A DNA stretch of 64,000 nt from CAWDNM01 sp964521195. Its GTDB lineage: Bacteria > Actinomycetota > Coriobacteriia > Anaerosomatales > JAAXUF01. Shown here in pieces: positions 59,836-64,000 of the stretch (positions within the stretch are counted from its first letter, which is position 1; each line of letters starts with the position of its first letter). The notes beneath the pieces are model-generated. The model was not told the origin of the DNA. It searched no databases and worked only from the letters and a program-made list of their open reading frames with translations. The stretch lies in NCBI GenBank assembly GCA_964521195.1, contig CAZFRE010000007.1:53334-117333 (forward strand). The letters are read 5' to 3'. A program made the position numbers and the translations under genes.

Positions 59836-59882
59836 GTCGGCGCCCGACGGGCGCGTCCGGCCACCCCGCGGCCTTGCACGCA

Positions 59883-59903
59883 ACGCCCGGAGGCGTGTCT
59901 TTG
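59883..59903 (+). terminator. Weak hairpin after ffh
   Basis: ACGCC/GGCGT around CGGA (59883-59896), then GTCTTT. A second small hairpin GCGCCC/GGGCGC is at 59840-59854. Both are modest and may only attenuate ffh transcripts before the rpsP promoter. Confidence 0.4.
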
Positions 59904-59929
59904 ACCGCCTCGGGGCAGTGTCGTAGAAT
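59901..59929 (+). promoter_or_regulatory. Promoter of rpsP-khpA-rimM-trmD
   Basis: TTGACC (59901-59906), 17-nt spacer, TAGAAT (59924-59929): five of six matches in each hexamer, a strong housekeeping promoter. Confidence 0.75.
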
Positions 59930-59994
59930 ATGCAACCGCTTTGCTTGCTTGCAGTGCGGCCGAAGTGCGGCCGCCTTACCCGGAGGTGAACCTG

Positions 59995-60537
59995 GTGTCA
60001 GTCAAGATCCGTCTGGCGCGCCACGGTGCCAAGAAGGCGCCGTACTACCGCGTTGTCGTTGCCGATGAGCGTTCGCGCCGCGACGGCCGATTCATCGAGA
60101 TCGTCGGCCGCTACAACCCGCGCACCGAGCCGTCTACCGTCGAGCTCGATCTCGAGAAGATCGACGCCTGGATCGCGAAGGGTGCGCAGCCGACTGAGGC
60201 CGCCGCCAAGCTGATGGCGATCGCCCGCGGCGACAAGGCCGCCCCGGTCGTCGAGACCAAGGTCTCGAAGAAGGCTGCCCAGAAGGCCGCCGACGAGGCC
60301 GCCGCTGCCGAGCAGGCCGCCGCTGATGCCGCGAAGGCTGCTGAAGAGGCTGCCGCCGCCGCTGAGGCCGCCGCTGCGGAGCCTGAGGTCGCCGAGGAGG
60401 CTCCCGCCGAGGAGCCCGTCGCTGAGGCTGAGCCCGAGGTCGCCGCTGAGCCCGAGGCTGAAGAGGCTCCCGCCGAGGCAGAGGTCGCGGAGGAGGCTGC
60501 CGTGGAGGCTGCCCCCGCCGAGGCTGACGCCGAGTAG
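59995..60537 (+). CDS. rpsP: 30S ribosomal protein S16 with long acidic tail
   Basis: 180 residues from GTG 59995 with GGAGGTGA (59982-59989). Residues 1-80 are ordinary S16 (VKIRLARHGAKKAPYYRVVVAD...). Residues about 92-180 are an Ala/Glu-rich extension, first a Lys/Ala coiled-coil-like part (KKAAQKAADEAAAAEQ), then a Pro-spaced acidic repeat (EEAPAEEPVAEAEPEV). Actinobacterial S16 often has a shorter such tail. Function of the tail is unknown. Confidence 0.96.
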   Translation: MSVKIRLARHGAKKAPYYRVVVADERSRRDGRFIEIVGRYNPRTEPSTVELDLEKIDAWIAKGAQPTEAAAKLMAIARGDKAAPVVETKVSKKAAQKAADEAAAAEQAAADAAKAAEEAAAAAEAAAAEPEVAEEAPAEEPVAEAEPEVAAEPEAEEAPAEAEVAEEAAVEAAPAEADAE

Positions 60538-60546
60538 CGGTAACCC

Positions 60547-60795
60547 ATGGCTTCCACCGCCGAGACTGAGGCGCTCGTTCGCTACCTCGTCACGTCCCTC
60601 GTCGACGTTCCTGACGCCGTCGCGATCGAGACGAAGGAGAGCGAGGAGTCGCTTACGTTCGAGATCACGCTCGATCCTGCCGACGTCGGCAAGGTGATCG
60701 GCCGCCAGGGCCGCATCATCAAGGCTATTCGCACGCTGGCTCGCGCTGCCGGTTCCACCGCCAGCAGGCAGGTCGAGGTCGAGATTCTCGGCTAG
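60547..60795 (+). CDS. khpA: KH-domain RNA-binding protein KhpA
   Basis: 82 residues. A single type-II KH domain with GRQGRIIKAIRTL as the GxxG loop. Forms an RNA chaperone with KhpB/Jag and sits between rpsP and rimM, as in many Gram-positives. Confidence 0.93.
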   Translation: MASTAETEALVRYLVTSLVDVPDAVAIETKESEESLTFEITLDPADVGKVIGRQGRIIKAIRTLARAAGSTASRQVEVEILG

Positions 60796-60799
60796 GCCG

Positions 60800-61336
60800 A
60801 TGTCGGCCTCGCCGTACGTCCCGCTCGGGCGGGTCGTCAAGACGCATGGACTGAAAGGGGAGGTCTCCGTGGCTGTCGCCGCGGACCTCCCCTTTGACTT
60901 GCCTGCAGAGCTCGAGGTCTGGTTCGTGCCACCGCCTGCGACGGTCCGCAGCGGGCGGATCCAGTCCGTCCGACCCGGGCCCAAAGGGCCGCTCGTGAAG
61001 ATCGCCGGCGTCGACACGGTCGACGGGGCGTACGCGCTGTGCGGGGCCCAGATGCTCGCCAGACGTGCCGACATCCCGGCGGAGTGGCTCGACAACGCCG
61101 AGGAGCCCTTCGATGCGTGCGGCATGATGGTGCGCGATGAGGACCGCGGGTTGCTGGGTGAGATCGTCGAGACGATCGAGACCGGCGCCAACGACGTCTG
61201 GGTCGTGCACGGCCCATTCGGGGAGGTCCTGCTGCCGGTCATCGACGATGTCGTGCTCCGGATCGACGAGGAGGCCGGCGAGATTCTGGTACGGCTCCTG
61301 CCGGGGCTGATGCCGGATGAGGGTGAGACGGCATGA
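60800..61336 (+). CDS. rimM: Ribosome maturation factor RimM
   Basis: 178 residues, starting 4 bp after khpA. N-terminal RimM domain (VPLGRVVKTHGLKGEVSV) and C-terminal PRC barrel (EEPFDACGMMVRDEDRGLLGEIVE...EVLLPVIDDVVL). Helps assembly of the 30S head. ATGA overlap with trmD. Confidence 0.95.
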   Translation: MSASPYVPLGRVVKTHGLKGEVSVAVAADLPFDLPAELEVWFVPPPATVRSGRIQSVRPGPKGPLVKIAGVDTVDGAYALCGAQMLARRADIPAEWLDNAEEPFDACGMMVRDEDRGLLGEIVETIETGANDVWVVHGPFGEVLLPVIDDVVLRIDEEAGEILVRLLPGLMPDEGETA

Positions 61337-62073
61337 TCTTCGACGTCATCACGATCTTCCCTGACATGTTCGAAAGCCCGATGTCCGCGTCGATAGTGGG
61401 CCTCGCGAGAGAGCGCGGACTCGTCGAGTTCCGTGCCCACGATCTCCGGGACTGGACCCACGACAAGCACCGCACCACCGACGATACCCCCTACGGTGGC
61501 GGTCCCGGCCAGGTCATGAAGCCGGAACCCATCTTCGAGGCTGTCGAGGCCGTGCAGGCACTCGAGGACGAGCCCGGCCTTGTGGTCTTCTTCACGCCCG
61601 CCGGGCGCCCTCTCACGCAGCCGCTGGTCGAGGAGTTGGCCGGCCGCGAGCGCCTCGTCATGGTCTGCGGTCGCTACGAAGGGTTCGACGAGCGCGCGCT
61701 CTCGCTGGCCGACCTGGAGCTCTCGATCGGCGACTACGTGCTCACCGGAGGGGAGCTCCCCGCGATGGTGGTGGTGGATGCGGTCTCGCGGCACGTACCT
61801 GGGGTCCTCGGCGACGAAGAGTCGGCGGCTGAGGAATCGTTCTCGGAGGGACTGCTCGAGTACCCGCAGTACACGCGGCCCGCACACTACCGGGGGCTGG
61901 ACGTTCCCGAGGTGCTTCGAAGCGGTGACCACGGCAAGATCGCCGCATGGAGGCGTGAGATGTCCGTCCGCAAGACCGCCCGCGTGCGGCCCGATCTCTT
62001 GGCGCGCGCTTCGCTCACCAGCGCCGAGTCGAGGCTGGTCGACGCGCTCGCCGACGAGGAATCGTCCACATAA
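61333..62073 (+). CDS. trmD: tRNA (guanine-37-N1) methyltransferase
   Basis: 246 residues. SPOUT trefoil-knot signature: MVCGRYEGFDERAL and LSIGDYVLTGGELPAMVVVDA, with GGGPGQVMKPEP in the N-terminal half and a C-terminal helical tRNA-binding part. Methylates G37 to prevent frameshifting. Ends the rpsP operon. Confidence 0.97.
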   Translation: MIFDVITIFPDMFESPMSASIVGLARERGLVEFRAHDLRDWTHDKHRTTDDTPYGGGPGQVMKPEPIFEAVEAVQALEDEPGLVVFFTPAGRPLTQPLVEELAGRERLVMVCGRYEGFDERALSLADLELSIGDYVLTGGELPAMVVVDAVSRHVPGVLGDEESAAEESFSEGLLEYPQYTRPAHYRGLDVPEVLRSGDHGKIAAWRREMSVRKTARVRPDLLARASLTSAESRLVDALADEESST

Positions 62074-62189
62074 TCTCCAACCGTCATGCCTCGCCCGCAC
62101 CCCGACGTTCGCGTAAGGTACCCCTAGCGCCCATGGCTTCGGACTTCTCGGCCGGAATGCGCTGTATCGGGACACACCGAGAGGAACAC

Positions 62190-62780
62190 ATGGCCGACTA
62201 CCAGGATCCGACGCAGGGCGACAGCGCGCCGCAGCAGGAAGAGACCTCTATCGTCCGTTGGTTGATCGAGACGGCGCTGCTGGTCCTACTGGCATTCGCG
62301 CTCGCGCAGGGCATCAAGTCGTTCGTCGCCCAGCCCTTCATCATCCCCACGGGCTCCATGCAGCCGACGATCGAACTGCGCAACTACGTCCTCGCCGAGA
62401 AACTCAGCTACCGCTTCTCGCGGCGCCCTCAGTACAAGGACATCGTGGTGTTCAAGAACCCCACGCGCGACCCGGCCGCCCCGATCCTCATCAAGCGCTG
62501 TATCGCGGTAGGCGGGCAGACGGTCGACCTGAGGGACGGCAAGGTCTACGTCGATGGCAAGCAGCTCGACGAGCCCTACACTCGCGGCAGGCCGTCACTC
62601 CCGCTCAACCCAGCCATCGAGTATCCGTTCACGGTACCGGCGAACCACTACTGGATGATGGGCGACAACCGCACCAACAGCGGGGACAGCCGCGAGTTCG
62701 GACCTGTGCCGGATTCGGACATCATCGGACACGCCGTGTGGACGTACTGGCCGGTCGACGCGTTCGGCAAGCTCGAGTAG
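62190..62780 (+). CDS. lepB: Signal peptidase I (second copy)
   Basis: 196 residues from ATG 62190 with GAGAGG just before. Cytoplasmic acidic start, one membrane helix (IETALLVLLAFALAQGIKSF), catalytic Ser in PTGSMQPTI and Lys in LIKRCIAVGG, MMGDNRTNSGDSREFGP. About 30% alike by eye to the copy at 57.8 kb; probably differs in substrate preference. Confidence 0.95.
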   Translation: MADYQDPTQGDSAPQQEETSIVRWLIETALLVLLAFALAQGIKSFVAQPFIIPTGSMQPTIELRNYVLAEKLSYRFSRRPQYKDIVVFKNPTRDPAAPILIKRCIAVGGQTVDLRDGKVYVDGKQLDEPYTRGRPSLPLNPAIEYPFTVPANHYWMMGDNRTNSGDSREFGPVPDSDIIGHAVWTYWPVDAFGKLE

Positions 62781-62832
62781 CAACCGTGACGCACCGCCGC
62801 CGCGCACCACGCGGTTTCCGCGCGGCAGACCA

Positions 62833-62861
62833 TTGCCCGAGGGTGAGGGGTGGTCTATACT
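62833..62861 (+). promoter_or_regulatory. Promoter of rplS
   Basis: TTGCCC (62833-62838), 17-nt spacer, TATACT (62856-62861), 68 nt before the L19 start codon. Confidence 0.7.
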
Positions 62862-62928
62862 ACCCACTCGCGCCCACTTCCGAGCGGGCCACACCAAGAC
62901 GATTCTAAAGAACAGGAACCGTAGGACA

Positions 62929-63273
62929 ATGGATATCATTCGCGCCATCGAGCAGCAGCAGATCCGCGATGACCTCGCACAGGTCGAAGTGGGCGATTCC
63001 GTCAAGGTTCACTACAAGATCATCGAGGGCACCCGCGAGCGTACCCAGGTCTTCCAGGGCGTTGTCATCCGTCGCCATGGTTCTGGCAACCGCGAGACGT
63101 TCACCGTCCGCAAGATCTCGTTCGCGGTCGGCGTTGAGCGTACCTTCCCGGTCCACTCGCCCAAGATCGACAAGATCGAAGTCCTCAGCCACGGCAAGGT
63201 CCGCCGCTCCAAGCTCTACTTCCTCCGCGACAAGGTCGGCAAGGCCGCCCGCCTCAAGGAGAAGGGCTACTAG
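62929..63273 (+). CDS. rplS: 50S ribosomal protein L19
   Basis: 114 residues from ATG 62929 (AGGAAC upstream). Standard L19 sequence: VGDSVKVHYKIIEGTRERTQVFQGVVI, SFAVGVERTFPVHSPKIDKIEV and KVRRSKLYFLRDKVGKAARL. At the 30S-50S interface. Followed by a hairpin terminator. Confidence 0.97.
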   Translation: MDIIRAIEQQQIRDDLAQVEVGDSVKVHYKIIEGTRERTQVFQGVVIRRHGSGNRETFTVRKISFAVGVERTFPVHSPKIDKIEVLSHGKVRRSKLYFLRDKVGKAARLKEKGY

Positions 63274-63318
63274 GCCCCTTCGCCGTCATGTACACGAAGA
63301 CGGCATCCGTACGCACTC

Positions 63319-63360
63319 CGAGCGAGGCCCGCAGCAGCGGCGCCTCGCTCGTTGCGTTTG
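63319..63360 (+). terminator. Terminator after rplS
   Basis: CGAGCGAGGC (63319-63328) pairs with GCCTCGCTCG (63342-63351), then TTGCGTTTG. Ten perfect base pairs; the T-tract is interrupted. Confidence 0.65.
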
Positions 63361-63370
63361 GCTTCGTGCG

Positions 63371-64000
63371 ATGAGCGGGCGGCCGTCGATACACGAGGTC
63401 CGCGCCCGGTTGGACGGTCTGCGGGGTGCGAGGCTCGTGCGGCTGTGCGAGGAACTCGCCGGCGACGACCGCGCGGGCGTGCGTGCCGCCGTCGCTGCCG
63501 CGGTCTCCCGAGACGAGGCGGCGCGGCGCGAGTCGGACCGCACGCGCAGACTGTACGCACTGCAGTACCGGCTCAAGACCGAGGGCTTCCTCATGGTGGC
63601 CGGGGTCGATGAGGTCGGCCGGGGCGCGCTTGCCGGGCCCCTGACCGCGGCGGCCGTCGTGCTCCCGGATCGCCCCCGTGTCGAAGGCCTCAACGACAGC
63701 AAGCAGCTCACGCCGGCCCGCCGAGAAGAACTCGCTGTGGTGATCCGGGAGCGCGCCGTCGCCGTCTGTGTCGCACACGTGACCGCGCAGAACCTCGACG
63801 CGATCGGTGTGACAGCCGCGCTCAAGCGGGTCGTGCTCGAAGCGCTTGAGGGTCTCACGGTCGCTGTGGACCATGTTGTGATCGACGGCCTTCCGCTGAG
63901 AGTCGTCGATAACGAGACCGCGGTGGTGAAAGGCGACTCGAAGGTCGCCGCGATCGCGGCGGCTTCGATCGTGGCCAAAGTGGAGCGGGATAGGCTCATG
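63371..64000 (+). CDS. rnhB: Ribonuclease HII, 5' part (runs off the window)
   Basis: 210 codons read to the window edge without a stop. The first 75 residues (MSGRPSIHEVRARLDGL...) are an N-terminal extension similar to the one in Bacillus RnhB; the catalytic domain then starts with VAGVDEVGRGALAGPLTAAAVVL (DEVGRG acidic pair), LNDSKQLTPARREEL, VVIDGLPL and KGDSKVAAIAAASIVAKVERDR. It removes ribonucleotides from DNA. Follows rplS as in Bacillus. Confidence 0.95.
   Translation, partial: MSGRPSIHEVRARLDGLRGARLVRLCEELAGDDRAGVRAAVAAAVSRDEAARRESDRTRRLYALQYRLKTEGFLMVAGVDEVGRGALAGPLTAAAVVLPDRPRVEGLNDSKQLTPARREELAVVIRERAVAVCVAHVTAQNLDAIGVTAALKRVVLEALEGLTVAVDHVVIDGLPLRVVDNETAVVKGDSKVAAIAAASIVAKVERDRLM

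Noticed and set aside
59998..62175. A 725-codon open frame on the minus strand opposite rpsP-trmD
   Set aside because: It is antisense to four clear housekeeping genes and its protein is a Gly/Arg/Ser-rich low-complexity reading typical of high-GC shadows; no start signal.
1..64000. CRISPR array, prophage, insertion sequence
   Set aside because: No regularly spaced repeat, transposase, integrase or phage structural motif seen on either strand.

Overview
The window is a gene-dense, high-GC chromosomal segment with actinobacterial traits. GTG starts are common and ATGA-type overlaps are frequent. It holds a Nif3 / zinc-ribbon / RNase H trio, a SepIVA-like coiled coil beside coaD and DUF177, a DUF6504 gene in front of an error-prone DnaE2-type polymerase, and a Gram-positive LexA box. 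FabK-type enoyl-ACP reductases, a fakA-degV pair, a peptidase- and peptidoglycan-linked PASTA protein and a NifS/NifU system point to an anaerobic or microaerophilic Actinomycetota lineage, with Coriobacteriia or a relative as the best guess. That placement is inference; no 16S gene is present. I saw no prophage, insertion sequence or CRISPR array.

Layout. 1-5.4 kb: tail of a cysteine desulfurase, NifU scaffold and MnmA (sulfur transfer to tRNA), then a PHP phosphatase, Nif3-like protein, zinc-ribbon coiled coil, RNase HI and QueD. 5.4-5.8 kb: a non-coding gap holding a strongly predicted minus-strand structured RNA that resembles 6S RNA. 5.8-12.6 kb: a DtxR/MntR-type regulator, then a DNA-damage block (LexA box, DUF6504, DnaE2; convergent DinB; divergent endonuclease IV). 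12.7-18.8 kb: an acidic protein with a Cys-rich tail, a fused AAA+/VWA chelatase-type protein and a large exported protein built from two copies of one module. 18.8-22.8 kb, minus strand: gltX, tRNA-Gln, tRNA-Glu, glnS and RNase P RNA, so aminoacylation and tRNA processing sit together.

23-36 kb: a PsiE-like membrane protein diverges from a SAM riboswitch and metK; then priA-def-fmt-rsmB, glpX, an FmdB-type zinc ribbon, a PASTA protein with a degenerate amidase-like domain, a TPP riboswitch with thiT-thiN (thiamine uptake and pyrophosphorylation) and a GAF/HD-GYP protein. A 117-nt, almost perfectly paired three-way-junction palindrome lies between metK and priA. 37-64 kb is one long, nearly uninterrupted plus-strand housekeeping run: DUF1858, Asp23, fakA-degV, recG, rsmD, coaD, SepIVA-like, DUF177, rpmF, plsX-fabH-fabK-fabD-fabG-acpP-fabK2-fabF, rnc-smc-ftsY-lepB, ffh, rpsP-khpA-rimM-trmD, a second lepB, rplS and the start of rnhB.

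Together the second half couples lipid synthesis (PlsX, FASII, fatty-acid kinase), the SRP secretion route (Ffh, FtsY, two signal peptidases), ribosome assembly (S16, L19, L28, L32, RimM, TrmD, RsmB, RsmD, RNase III) and chromosome maintenance (SMC, RecG, PriA). The gene order from priA to rnhB closely follows the one I recall for Bacillus subtilis, with lineage-specific substitutions.
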